This document shows positions 23,740 through 34,489 of a stretch of DNA of 64,000 bases, in pieces. Every line of letters starts with the position of its first letter. Position 1 is the first letter of the stretch. The stretch comes from Chrysomallon squamiferum (lineage: Eukaryota; Mollusca; Gastropoda; Neomphalida; Peltospiridae). The stretch spans positions 46,309,095 to 46,373,094 of the forward strand of contig CM022665.1 of NCBI GenBank assembly GCA_012295275.1. The letters are read 5' to 3'. Both the position numbers and the translations under genes were made by a program. Below the pieces are notes generated by a model. It ran no database searches and was not told the origin of the DNA. It worked only from the letters and a program-made list of their open reading frames with translations.

Positions 23740-23945
23740 TTGAGTATCACCAATTTTCAGCTCCATTCATTAATCTTTGCCTGGAGTGGTCTGCCCCTAA
23801 TTTCCGCTCAGTGAGTAGGTGAGTTTGCTCACAGCTGCCAGCGCAGTGAACACATCGCCTGATCAATACCGCCACTTTGATCCCAGCAGCCTCCACGTTA
23901 TCCTCCCCCCTCTCCAATTAGTGTCAGCACAACGCAACACAACAT
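23740..23945. promoter_or_regulatory. Moderate-GC unique island
   Basis: About 200 bases of higher-GC sequence (TGATCAATACCGCCACTTTG and neighbours) between two microsatellites. A similar phrase, CAATCAATACCGCCATCAC, occurs at 59711. No coding signal. Confidence 0.2.
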
Positions 23946-23974
23946 GTCAGTGTTGTGTGTACGGAATATCTAAA

Positions 23975-24037
23975 CATAAACACACACACACACAGACACA
24001 CACACAGACAGACAGACACACACACTCACACACACAC

Positions 24038-24072
<35 letters not shown>

Positions 24073-24137
24073 CACACAGAGACAGACAGACAGACAGACA
24101 GACACACACACACACACACACACAGACAGACAGACAG

Positions 24138-24174
<37 letters not shown>

Positions 24175-24500
24175 CACAGACACACACACACACACACACA
24201 CACAGACAGACAGACAGACAGACACACACACACACAGACACACAAACACACACACACACAAATATATATCATATATATACACACACACATATATACATAC
24301 ATGTGTATATATTTTTACAAATATAAATATATATCTATATATAAATATAAACACACAGACATATATATACAATACATGTGTATATATATTTACAAATATA
24401 TATCTATATCTGTATCTATATATATTACACATACACACACATACATACATATGTACATATGTGTATGTGTGTGTCTGTGTCTGTGTGTGCATGTGTAGAT
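23975..24500. repeat. CA / CAGA / TATA microsatellite complex, ~500 bp
   Basis: Long runs of CA interrupted by CAGA (23980-24250), then TATA/TACA (24260-24480) and TG (24465-24495). ORFs of more than 200 codons on both strands (His-Thr and Cys-Val repeats) are artefacts of the dinucleotide. Confidence 0.95.
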
Positions 24501-24835
24501 ACAAATAATTAACATACATTCCTGTCACTATAAAACAAAATACAAGATATTTAATAATAAGAAATAAATAAATAAATAAATAAATAAAACAAAAACCAAC
24601 AACAGATAGACAAAAATCCCACAAACACTAGTAACAGAACACACACACACACACAGACACGCAAAATACAAATCAATCAATCAAAGAAAAAAAAAACAAA
24701 AAAAACAAGAAAAATATTGATTAAACAAAGACATAACCCTTTAAAAAAACAGACAGACAAACCAGTGAATCCCTTTACATCAAAACACCTGTTCAGACAA
24801 ACAGACACCAGACCCAAACACAAAACATTACAACA

Positions 24836-24839
<4 letters not shown>

Positions 24840-24864
<25 letters not shown>
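24840..24864. repeat. Poly-A run
   Basis: About 25 A residues; the following 24865-25350 is unique with no recognisable gene. Confidence 0.9.
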
Positions 24865-24866
<2 letters not shown>

Positions 24867-25359
24867 CTGAAGATATCAGCATCGAAATATGACGTAGTTA
24901 GCTATCTGTGGCCAGTTTCTGCGTACTCAAAACTGAAGATGTAAATTGCAATTTGACTCAATTTCTCCTTCCTCAAATTACAAATTCCCTACAGACCAAA
25001 CACTCACTGCGGAAAACAATTTGTCTGTGTTACTGGCGGTTAAACAAGAACCCCAAGAACAGTACACACACATATATATCCATCCATCCATGAATTTAGA
25101 AAACTGTCCATTTGATATTGAATATGCAGCAGTTATGTGAAGGGGACTGTCATTATGCATATAAATACAAGACACTGATGGAAACGGATTCCTTTGCTGT
25201 TTGAAATAGTTGGTGATAAATATGCAGAAATGTATGAACATGAAAAAAAGAAGTGGCCTGTTAAGAAAGACCACCATTTCGTAGTAAAATGGTTTTAAAT
25301 GATGTTATCAGAACAGAAATAAACTTAAAATGTATAACTTTTTTGAAAGGTCACCCTCT

Positions 25360-25669
25360 GATATGACACACAAAAAAAAAAAAAAAAAAAAAACATTTTT
25401 TTTTAAAAAGATCACCTTTTGTTATCACATAAACACAAATCAAAATAACCTTTTTTAAACCAATCACCCTTCAATACCACACAAAACAAAATAACTTTTT
25501 AAAACCAATCACCCTTCAACATCACACAAAAAAAATAACTTTTCTTTAAACAAAAAAAAATCACCCATTCATCATCACACAAACATAAACACAAACCAAA
25601 ATAATTTTTTTAAAACAATATCACCCTTCAATACCACACAAAACAAAAACAACAAAACAAAATAACTTT

Positions 25670-25703
<34 letters not shown>

Positions 25704-25800
25704 ACCCTTCAATACCACACACAAAACAAAAAAATCTTCCTTAAAACAAATCACCCATTATCACTATCATCACACAAACACACAAACACAAACACATAAA
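25360..25800. repeat. ~60-bp degenerate tandem repeats
   Basis: The phrase TCACCCTTCAATACCACACA with AAACAAAATAACTTTT recurs about seven times with poly-A interruptions. Confidence 0.82.
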
Positions 25801-25849
25801 CAAAATAACAGTTTACAAAAAATAAATAAATAAAAGAAGGAATCATCTA

Positions 25850-26025
25850 ACTATGTTCCTTTGATGACAAATTGGTTGACGTCTGCTTCAGAAGACATAA
25901 ACTGGAATGAGGCTCCGGGAAAAGTGACGAGTACAAAGGCAATGACTTTTCCCTGGAGGGTTTTGCGCTTAAGTGAAAGATGATAGTTCATGTTTCTTCT
26001 GATAAATAAACCAGAACTCTGCTGC

Positions 26026-26056
<31 letters not shown>

Positions 26057-26170
26057 TGCCTGCTTAAAGCTGGCTGTCAATTTTTCATGACATGTCTTCC
26101 AGAAAATGAAAACAATTCCAGGATAAGAGTGGCGTCATGACGACATCGGCTAAATATTTGATGATGTTGT
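25850..26170. promoter_or_regulatory. Unique moderate-GC island, 1 kb beyond the CUB1 first-half donor
   Basis: Contains non-repetitive sequence on either side of a CTG/TTG triplet run (26020-26055), with ATGACGTC-like and TGACGAC words (GCGTCATGACGACATC at 26131). No exon-like segment. Candidate regulatory element by composition only. Confidence 0.22.
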
Positions 26171-26209
26171 TACAGCCAGTTTCAGTGATAAAAGAAAATC
26201 CCTAGTTTT

Positions 26210-26500
26210 AGTCATTACCCAGTTAATATAAATGATATCACACCTTGAATGATGGTGTTGTTTTATGAATGATGTATTTGTTAATTATGATGTTGTGTAG
26301 ATGATATGATTTTGATGATGATGATATTGTTATATACATGATGTACTTTAAATAATGATATTGTTATGTAGATGATATATTGTTAACAATATAGTTATAA
26401 TAAATGATATTTTTTTAATGATATTGTTATATAAAATTAGATACTTTTAATAATGATATTTTTATATAAATGATATTTCTTTTAAAAAATAATAAATTTA
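26210..26500. repeat. Degenerate ~40-bp repeats (AATGATATTGTTATAT)
   Basis: Variants of TGATATTGTTATATA followed by AATGATAT recur six or more times. Confidence 0.7.
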
Positions 26501-26569
26501 TCTAATGATATGGGAAGGGCTTTTTCAAAGAATACCAATAAATCAATCATTTTATTTAAGTGATGCAGT

Positions 26570-27204
26570 AATACAGAAATAAAATGTATCCTGTACAAAA
26601 ATGATAGTACTTTTACTGAAATAAAATATATCCTGTTGCAAAGTACCAAATAACAAACTGAAATAAAATATATTTGACAAAATACCAGATTTAATACAGA
26701 AATAAAATATATCCTGTACAAAAACAGATAGTAAAATAATATATCCCATACAAAATCTTAAGGGAAAATATGGGAACTAAAACATATCATCAAAAAATAC
26801 CAGATAAACACTGAATTAAAATATATCCTGTACAAAAACCCAGATAGTAATACAGAAATAAAATATATCCTGTACAAAAACCAGATAATGATACTGAAAT
26901 AAAATATATCCTGTACAAAATACCAGATAGTAATACAGAAATGTAATATATACTGTACAAATGATACTGAAATAAAATATATTCTGTGCAAAATACCAAG
27001 AGGAAATATTGAATTAAACAATATCCTGTGCAAAATACCAGAAAATAAAAATATCCTGTACAAAATAACAGATAACGATACTGAAATAAATGATATCCTG
27101 TGCAAAATACCTGAAATAAAATAAAATATATCCTGCACAAAATACCAGAAAAAAATATATATCCTGTGCAAAAATAGCAGAAATAAAATGTATCCTGTAC
27201 AAAG
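26570..27204. repeat. ~42-bp minisatellite abutting the CUB1 splice donor
   Basis: The unit on the plus strand is GAAATAAAATATATCCTGTA followed by CAAAATACCAGATAATGATACT, repeated about 14 times with point and length variation. On the transcribed strand each unit contains TTTTGTACAGGATATA, an AG preceded by a T-rich word, i.e. a decoy 3' splice-site look-alike. The array begins a few bases after the donor at 27210. Confidence 0.9.
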
Positions 27205-27210
27205 ACTCAC

Positions 27211-27391
27211 TTGTTGGCTGTGGGCATTCTCATATCGAACTCCAGAAAGGTGAGCTCTATGATTTCGTCGACGTCGCCGATGAAGGTGTAGAGGATGCAG
27301 GAGGAGTCCCTGGGGTAGTACTGGGGGAAGTTTGGCGACGTGAACCTCCCACTGCTCCCCCCATAGCTCTGGTATATCACACAATCGCAGG
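27211..27391 (-). CDS. CUB domain 1, N-terminal half
   Basis: The acceptor gttttttcag-type tract (gtttttcag) precedes CCTGCGATTG at 27391, and the donor CAACAA|gtgagt ends the exon at 27211. The 181 nt hold 59 complete codons plus two bases on each side. The peptide starts CDCVIYQSYGG and contains GRFTSPNFPQYYP, the classic beginning of a CUB domain (G.F.SPNYP.YP). It continues with a second Cys (residue 72) and the hydrophobic strand DEIIELTFLEFDM, including the conserved Glu region. Base composition is much richer in GC than the introns around it, as expected for an exon. It enters in phase 1 and leaves in phase 2. The initial CxC and the LYTFIGDVDEI section resemble SOL-1-like proteins. 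A ~42-bp minisatellite starts a few bases past the donor. Confidence 0.95.
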
Positions 27392-27534
27392 CTGAAAAAC
27401 AACAACAACGACGTAAACAACAGTGACGTGAACAATGGTGCTGAAGTTGTTACAGTTTGTAAACTGCAGTTTGTCAGAGGTATTCAACTGTAGTATGAAA
27501 TGTTTGTCTAATAAAAAAAAAAATACTGATAAAA

Positions 27535-27584
27535 TAAATAAATAAATTAAATAAATAAATAAAATAAATAAATAAATAAATAGA

Positions 27585-27627
<43 letters not shown>

Positions 27628-27660
27628 ACAAACAAATCAAAAAAATAGATAAAACAAAAA
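27535..27660. repeat. AAAT microsatellite
   Basis: About 110 bases of AAAT with few interruptions, in the 914-nt intron between the CUB1 exon and the microexon (27392-28305). Confidence 0.92.
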
Positions 27661-27784
27661 TTTAAAAATTATTTTTAAAAAAATCAAAGTGGTATAGATA
27701 GTGGTTTCTCTGTGGTTACCAAAAAAATTAGCTTTTTGAAAATAAATGAATTGTATGTGATAAAGAATGGGGAAAAAAAATAAA

Positions 27785-28177
27785 AAATACTAAAAACAAC
27801 AATAAATAATAATAATAATAACAATAATCATCATGATAACAATAGCAATATAATAGTAATAGTAATAATAATAATAAATATAATAAATACTAGTAATAAA
27901 TGTTTATATTTAGTAATAATATAATAATAAAATTAATAATAATAAATGTAATAACAATAACAATAATAATAATAAAAAGTAATAATAATAGTAATAAATA
28001 ATAGTAATAAATATTTATTACAATAGAAGTAATATATAATAATAATAATAATAATAAAAAGTAATAATAATAGTAATAAATAATAGTAATAAATGTTTAT
28101 AGCAAGTAGAAGCAATATATAAGTAATAATAATAATAATAATAATAATAAAATAATAATAATAACAGTAACAATAAC

Positions 28178-28232
<55 letters not shown>

Positions 28233-28262
28233 GTAATAACAGTAATAACAATAACAATGATA
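27785..28262. repeat. AAT trinucleotide tract with a ~90-bp higher-order repeat
   Basis: Interrupted AAT/AGTAAT. A higher-order block (GTAATAATAATAGTAATAAA...TTTATTA/TTATAGC...AGAAG) recurs near 27975-28040 and 28060-28120. Pure AAT runs at 28124-28150 and 28180-28228. Confidence 0.9.
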
Positions 28263-28305
28263 ATAAAGATTTCCTTCTGGACAGGTGTGTATGTTACCAG
28301 TTTAC

Positions 28306-28353
28306 CTTTCATTATATGGTAATTGCTTTCATAATTCAAGCAATTTTCCTGAG
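28306..28353 (-). CDS. 48-nt microexon, N-terminal linker before CUB1
   Basis: The acceptor is ttactttgcatttgcag, the exon begins CTCAGGAAAATTG, and it ends AATGAAAG|gtaaac. It enters with two bases and leaves with one (phase 1 on both sides). It encodes QENCLNYESNYHIMK between two junction alanines, residues 25-41 of the spliced protein. Splicing to 43288 upstream and 27391 downstream keeps the frame exactly. The single Cys (29) precedes the CxC start of CUB1 and could form an extra disulfide. An alternative AG five bases inside the exon (CTCAG) would break the frame, so the first AG is preferred. The microexon lies only 914 nt from the CUB1 exon, in an otherwise AAT-repeat-filled stretch. 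Confidence 0.82.
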
Positions 28354-28379
28354 CTGCAAATGCAAAGTAACAAAAAAAT

Positions 28380-28675
28380 AAAAACAAAAATGATTTAATT
28401 AATAATGTCAGTGAACATAATGCATAAGCTAGATAATACAGTGATATATTTATTACCTGTGTTAATTTCCCCACCTGCATGTTTAATAAATGTGATATCA
28501 CATACGTGCGTGCGTAATAATTAAATGATGTTTGGTTAATACAGGGTATTAAGTTATGGTGTTAAATTTTAATAAGAAATGGTTGTGTAAGAAGCAGTAT
28601 CAGGAGCTTTGTTAGAAGTGGGGGTGGAACGGGATATTGATGATAACTGTGGCTGCAGTAAACATGTTAAAATAA
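28380..28675. other. Unique intron sequence upstream of the microexon
   Basis: AT-rich unique sequence; no second exon recognised. Confidence 0.45.
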
Positions 28676-28676
28676 T

Positions 28677-28711
<35 letters not shown>

Positions 28712-28786
28712 TAGTAGTTGGGTGGTGGTTGTAATAATAGTGGTAGTAGTAAGAGTAATGGTAGTAGTAGAACTGGTAACAGTAGC

Positions 28787-28825
<39 letters not shown>

Positions 28826-29127
28826 AGTAGTAATGGTATTGATAGTAGTAATGATGGTAGTAGTAGTAGCAGCAGTAAAAGTAGTGGTGGTGGTAGTAGT
28901 ATTAGTGATAATAGTATTAACACAAATGGTAGAAGTTGTAGTAGTAGTAGTAGTAGTAGTATAATTAGTAGAAGTTATAGTAGTAGTAGAATTGTTAGCA
29001 GTAGCAGTAGTAGTAGTAGTAGTAGAAGTAATAGTAGTGACAGTTGTAGTAGTAATAGCAATAATGAAATGACAGTATAGCAAATAGCAATAACAGCATT
29101 GAAAGTAGCAGGACATTTAATTATAAC

Positions 29128-29173
<46 letters not shown>

Positions 29174-29375
29174 AATAACTTGAAGTGGAAATAATAACAG
29201 TTGTACAATAGTAATACTAGCAGAAGGTATGGCTGTAAGCATTGGTTATTTTCACTGTTGTTGTAGTAGTAGTAGTTTCAGTGGTAGTGGTTGAGACAAG
29301 GAAGGTATAGCAGCTGTAGTAAAAACTGTAGGTTGTAGTAGTAGTTGTAGTAGTAACAGTAATAGTAGCTAATAA
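28676..29375. repeat. GTA/AGT trinucleotide tract, ~700 bp
   Basis: A very long interrupted GTA/AGT array with CAG (28678-28695) and GGT variants. It gives false Ser-rich, Val-rich and Thr-rich ORFs of 80-150 codons on both strands. Confidence 0.95.
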
Positions 29376-29399
29376 CAATTTATCTATTTTTTTCTACAC

Positions 29400-29980
29400 A
29401 AAATTAGCCCCCTCCCCCTCAAAACAAAACTCCCCCTAACCCACGAGATCCTCCAACAAAACCATAAAACAGTTCAGTGATCTCACACCACATTTTGTTT
29501 TTTTAGTTACAAACCAGCGAATTCCGGTATTGTAATGAAGATTTATTTTTCTGTCGAGATTCTGAATTAATTTTTTTTTTTTTTTCCTTTTAATTTGCTG
29601 TTTTTGGCCCACTGAATATTGTTGGTGTTTTCAGTCCATGTTTTATATTAAAACAGCATCAGTTACAGAAATCAGTTACAGAAACCAGGTCAGAACCAGG
29701 AATAGTTGAACACAATGGCCAATTAATGTACTGTGAGAAATACAACAAAATAGAAAAATAAAATAAAAAATCTAGTTTAACAACACCATTTAACAGCAAA
29801 ATTTAAAATATATTTAAGTATCCGGGGATATGCTTTGAGTAAACGATTCTATGAGAGAAGGTGCCTCCAGTAGTTATTCTATCAGATATTATAAATATTC
29901 AGTTAGAAAGCAAACTTTTATTTTCATATTTTCCCTTACAAGATACACATACCACAGATAATATCAAACCCAAATGGAGC
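29400..29980. other. Intron sequence, no gene seen
   Basis: Mixed unique sequence; no splice-bounded ORF. Confidence 0.45.
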
Positions 29981-29984
29981 ACTT

Positions 29985-30085
29985 TCTGGAATGGGAAACA
30001 CACCAGCTATTGCTCTGAGGAGACTTGATCCACTGGGTTTTTCTTCTCTACAGTGAGTACTCTTAACTACTGAACGAGATATTTA
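29985..30085 (-). mobile_element. tRNA-like SINE fragment
   Basis: On the minus strand CTCGTTCAGTAGTTAAGAGT reads as a D-arm/A-box region (TTCAGTAGTTAAGAG). It is followed by an anticodon-arm-length spacer and then AACCCAGTGGATCAAGTCTCC-like B-box sequence. Layout and spacing fit a degenerate tRNA-derived SINE head. Confidence 0.5.
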
Positions 30086-30389
30086 CTGACAGTCGTGTCA
30101 CCTTAATGTGTCCATTAGCAGGTTGTACGCTCACTAAATATTTGTCTCCGTTTGTTTATGGGGACAAGAATTGAATGTTGTCGCACTTCAGTTCTCGCTC
30201 AGTGCAGTGCAGTGGGGGGGGGGGAACTGCACACTGCAGTTTAAATTGAAATGGATGAACGTGGCAGTCACTTTGAGATAAAACAGATAAAGCAGATAAA
30301 ACAGACTGGTCAGATGCTTTGTGTCAGATGAAGAGGTTCACACTGTGCAGACGATGTGTGGGTCCATGTGCGAGTATATATAAGAGTCG

Positions 30390-30975
30390 TTGGATGAATT
30401 TTATTTTGTGTGTGAATGTGGTCCATGGATGTATGTGTGTGTGAATGTTGTCCATGGATGTATGTGTGTGTGAATGTTGTCCACGGATGTAAGAATGTGT
30501 GTGTGAATGTTGTCCATGGATGAATTCCTGTGTATGATCTATAGGATAAAATTCTGTGTGAGTACGATCCAGGGATGTATTCACGTGTGAGTATGATCCA
30601 TGGATGTATTCCATGTGTGAGTATGATCCATGGTTGTATTCATGTGTGATTATGATCAAGGAATGTCTTCATGTGTGAGGATGATACAGGGATGTATTCA
30701 TGTGTGAGTATTATCCATGGATGTATTCGATGGAGTATGATCCAGGAATGTATTCATGTGATCCATGGATGTATGATCCATAGTGAGTGTGATCCATGGT
30801 TGTATTCATGTGTGAGTATGATCCATAGTTGTATTCATGTGTGAGTATGAGTATGATCCATGGATGTATCCATGCATGTTAGTATGATCCAGGGATGTAT
30901 TCAAGTGTAAGTACGATCCATGGATGTGTATCCATGCATGTGTGTCTGATCCATGGATGTATCCATCCACGTGTG
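30390..30975. repeat. ~29-bp minisatellite (GTGTGAGTATGATCCATGG unit)
   Basis: About 18 imperfect copies of GAGTATGATCCATGGATGTA plus TTCATGTGT. Short ORFs on the minus strand with HGSYSHMN-like repeats are artefacts. Confidence 0.9.
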
Positions 30976-30999
30976 TGAGGTTTTGCTTTTTCCCCCCAA

Positions 31000-31250
31000 C
31001 TCTTAATTGTGTGTGAGTGTTGGTTCTCGCCTGCTGCAAGTGGATCAATAAAGAAAGGCAGCCCTGGCCTGTGTGTAATTTGATTTTTCATTTTGTTACC
31101 GACACATCAATACTCTGCTGCATTCAGTGGACAGGCCAAGCACAGCTTTCTCCGTCTCGTTTGAAAATTTCATTGCACTTGGCTGCTTCCATAACAATAA
31201 AAAAAATCATTGTCGAGCATGAAAAACGACAATGATGCTGTTGTAGTCTA
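31000..31250. promoter_or_regulatory. Unique moderate-GC island in the large intron
   Basis: Non-repetitive sequence (31019-31200) between minisatellite and T-rich DNA. No coding signal; possible non-coding element. Confidence 0.2.
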
Positions 31251-31254
31251 AAAG

Positions 31255-31650
31255 GATGATGTTTTTTTGTTGTTTTTTTTGGGTGGGGGTGGGTATGATG
31301 ATGTTGATGATGTGGGGTTAATTTTTTTTTTTTTTTTAAATAAGAATGAATGTTGTTGAATGTTAAAGCAAGCCTTTTCAGGTGAAGCTGAATATTTTTG
31401 TTTTTTTTTTTTTTTTATGTTTGGGTGTTTATTAGATGAATTGGTTTTATGGGTTTTAATTGTTGTTTATTTATTTATTTATTTATTTATTTATTTGATT
31501 GTTTTATTGCTATTATTTAATTTTCAAATTAATTAATTTATTTATTAAATTTTCTTTTTTTTCGTTATTTGCTTATTTATTTATTTTATTGATTTGTTAG
31601 TTAGTTTTTATTTATTTATTTATTTATTTAGAGTAAACTTCAAAATGATG
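31255..31650. repeat. Poly-T and TTTA tract
   Basis: T-runs at 31263-31280, 31321-31338 and 31398-31416, and TTTA repeats at 31462-31497 and 31577-31630. Confidence 0.85.
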
Positions 31651-32160
31651 AAATTAGTAATTTATACAAACATTATTAACTCTAAACCCAATATCATAAA
31701 ATTCATAAAGAACCTTTTATTCTTTTTGCAAACAGTCAGCAGAATGAATAAAAAAAAAAAAATAAAAAATAAAAAATAAAAAATCAATTTCATAATCCTA
31801 TTGGAAACAGTATAACTTGCTAAATCCTAAATAATGCTTAATAATTCCTATCTTATAATTGAAATCAATTTCCTCAACCTGAGAAAGATAACATTATTAC
31901 GTGAAAATGAAAAACTCGTATTACTGTCAGTGTACAAAGGAAGGGTTTCTGTAATCTTTGTTAAAATGGTGACGTCACTGATTTGCAAGGCTAAACTTAC
32001 TGTCAAAAAGGAAAGATTAATTTTTTTCAAGGACAGGATGAGAACTGCAACAGATTATAAATTTCAAATAATCTCTCCAAGCAATTACATCATCAATACG
32101 GCTAAGACCAAATAAATGACAAAGTTCAAAGTTTTTCTTGGTTTTTTTTTTCACTTCTTC
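31650..32160. other. Unique AT-rich sequence, no gene seen
   Basis: Contains a perfect palindromic TGACGTCA word at 31970-31977, a CRE-type core, in otherwise ordinary sequence. The open frame 31834-32115 (93 codons) has no recognised family. Confidence 0.4.
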
Positions 32161-32164
32161 TTTT

Positions 32165-32360
32165 TTTTCTTATAACTATTATTATTGTTGTTGTTCTTGT
32201 TGTTATTATTATTATTTTTTTTTTTTTTTTTTTTATTATTATTTTATTTTTTTTTATTATTATTGTTGTTGTTATTATTATTAATATTATTATTACTATT
32301 ACTATTATTATTATTTTTATTATTATTTTTCTTCTTCTTCTTCTCATCATTATTATTAAA
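32165..32360. repeat. ATT trinucleotide and poly-T tract
   Basis: Interrupted TTA/TTG/TTC triplets with a T-run at 32215-32234. Confidence 0.92.
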
Positions 32361-32597
32361 TCCAGTTCAAAGACTTTTGATAACAAATTATACAAATTAT
32401 CACATTTTTATGATGTCAATATATTGTAGAAGAGAATTGTTGTTAGGTTAAATCAAGGTTTTTGTTTCATTATTTTCTAAATGTTTTTATCAAAAAATAA
32501 AGTTCACACTATTTTAGAAACATGAAATTATATATCAGTATCTATCCATCCATCTGTCTCTGTGTGTGTGTATATGTATGTATGAATGTATGTATAC

Positions 32598-32663
32598 ATA
32601 ATTTTCATTGCATCAAATAATATATATATATATATATAAATAATTTGATGCAATGGAAATTAT
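32598..32663. repeat. Inverted repeat with TA-rich loop
   Basis: A 21-base left arm (32598-32618) containing TTTTCATTGCATCAAAT and a right arm (32643-32663) containing ATTTGATGCAATGGAAA are reverse complements with one mismatch. They are separated by 24 bases of TA repeat. It would fold to a long hairpin. It may be a tiny foldback element or a TA-repeat-centred palindrome. Confidence 0.88.
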
Positions 32664-33059
32664 GTAATAACAATACATTTCCATTTTGTCTAGCAAACAT
32701 CACAGAGGTAAAATGAAATCTGCACATTTCTAGTATTTAACAGAAGTATTCTGATTTCTCTGTTTAAAATCAATACCCATTTAGACAAAAACCTGCAAAA
32801 GATTAAAATATCTGAACACTACTGTTTTAATTCTTTCTTAAACATCTGAGAACAAATCATCTGATATTAATGATTATATAATCATCATATTATGTATGCA
32901 TGATAATGATAACAGAGAAGAAACTCACTGTTACCACTCAATGTCTACTTTTACCAATTTCCAGCAAAATATTTTTTTATAGACACTTTTCTGACAGATA
33001 TATAAACATTCCCAAGACTTTGACAAACAAAATCTTGAGATACTGGAAAAAACAAACAA

Positions 33060-33142
33060 AACGACAGTGGTACTTTAAGAGGATCGAACCTGTGACCTAT
33101 AAGGTGCTAGATCTTGTTTTGTTGAACCATAGCATTATCAGG
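33060..33142 (-). mobile_element. tRNA-like SINE fragment with good B-box
   Basis: On the minus strand CTATGGTTCAACAAAACAAG, then TCTAGCACCTTATAGGTCA, then CAGGTTCGATCCTC. The GGTTCGATCC element is close to the canonical Pol III B-box (GGTTCGANNCC) and the upstream AGCACC...AGGTCAC resembles a tRNA anticodon/variable region. The acceptor stem does not pair, so this is not a functional tRNA gene. Best read as a truncated tRNA-derived SINE. Confidence 0.55.
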
Positions 33143-33289
33143 GATGTGTGAAAATTTCACCATTTGTGTCCACTGACACCTGTGAATGTGAAAGGTCAAA
33201 ACTGAAAGAGTGATCCTGATTTAGAAACTTTGTGTGGAAACAAAACTCACATGTTCGTTGAGTGTTGGAGATTCTGTCTGAGGCAAAAC

Positions 33290-33321
33290 AATAAATAAAT
33301 AAATAAATAGACAAATAAAAA

Positions 33322-33352
<31 letters not shown>

Positions 33353-33530
33353 AGATAAATAAGTAAATAAATAAATAAATAGACAAATAAATAAATAAAT
33401 AAATAAAGTTATAAATAAATAAACAGATAAAGTAATAAATAAATAAAGTTATAAATAAATAAACAGATAAAGTAATAAATAAATAAAGTTATAAATAAAT
33501 AAACAGATAAAGTAATAAATAAATAAATAA
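33290..33530. repeat. AAAT tract with a 40-bp higher-order unit
   Basis: From about 33405 the unit GTTATAAATAAATAAACAGA plus TAAAGTAATAAATAAATAAA is repeated three times nearly perfectly. Confidence 0.92.
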
Positions 33531-33559
33531 AGAGACTCATTGAAGAACTGCAGTACTTA

Positions 33560-33684
33560 CATACATGCATAATATATACAAATACACACACACAGACATA
33601 TATCACACACATACATACATACATAGATATATACACATATATACACACACAAAATACTGACTCAGAGAAAAACTATAATGAAAT

Positions 33685-33747
<63 letters not shown>

Positions 33748-33765
33748 TGCACACACATATATTTA
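33560..33765. repeat. CA/TACA microsatellites
   Basis: CA and CATA units at 33583-33650 and a clean (CA)n at 33686-33745. Confidence 0.93.
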
Positions 33766-33894
33766 TAACAGAAAGAAAATGAAGTAAGACTTAATAATAA
33801 AACACAATGAGTTGAAATCAGAAGACACTTAAATATCCAGTTAAATATTTAATTTCAGCCTAAGGAGAATAGATATATATACAAACTGAATTAA

Positions 33895-33978
33895 AATTTT
33901 TTTTATTTTATTATTTTTTTTTTTTTACTATAGTTAAAATGTACTTTCTACACAGAGAGAGAAAGAAAAACTGCTATG

Positions 33979-34018
<40 letters not shown>

Positions 34019-34020
34019 TA
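33895..34020. repeat. Poly-T and poly-A runs
   Basis: T-rich 33898-33926 and an A-run of about 37 at 33979-34016. Confidence 0.92.
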
Positions 34021-34489
34021 ATTATATTACATTAATTTAAAAAAGTTCAAAAAATAGATTTGCATGTGGGATGAAAGAGCTGTTAAACAAATGTCACATT
34101 ATGAACGTAATCAAATTGTTTAGCTGCAGTTTCAATCACTTTTTAAATAAAAAATTAAAAAAATTAAATTAAAAAAAAAACCCCCACCTCAACAACAACA
34201 AATAACCATTCTCTGACATAGCAATTTTCTAACGCAAACTTTGAACAGTTAATACTTGAAGGTAATTGATATTGCACGGGAAGTTATTAATAAAAGCAAA
34301 ACAAATGTTTAATCTTTCGGTGGTTTTTTTTTTTGCTGTCACAGCATCACAGATGTGATCAACAGCGCATAAAAAAAAAAAACATCGTGCTGTGCTGTTA
34401 ATGATGTGTCATCACTTTTCTGTTTCCAGCAGAGTCTCAATTAATCATCTGATCTTCACAGCATTCCGTCACAGCGAGAGGAAACCAGA

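Noticed and set aside
23819-24624. ORFs of 225-229 codons on both strands rich in His/Thr and Cys/Val
   Set aside because: They are direct translations of CA/CAGA/TATA microsatellites; no domain, no splice context, and open simultaneously in many frames.
26758-27435. 225-codon minus-strand ORF overlapping the CUB1 exon
   Set aside because: It reads the real exon in the wrong frame and continues through the 42-bp minisatellite; the CUB frame is clearly the correct one.
31970-31977. Perfect CRE palindrome TGACGTCA
   Set aside because: A single 8-mer in intron DNA with no supporting context; expected by chance at this window size often enough not to be called a feature.
31834-32115. 93-codon plus-strand ORF in non-repetitive DNA
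   Set aside because: No recognisable motif, no splice signals, average length for an AT-rich genome by chance; reverse strand also open.
33060-33142. A functional tRNA gene
   Set aside because: B-box is good but acceptor and D-arm pairing cannot be formed; consistent with a SINE relic instead.
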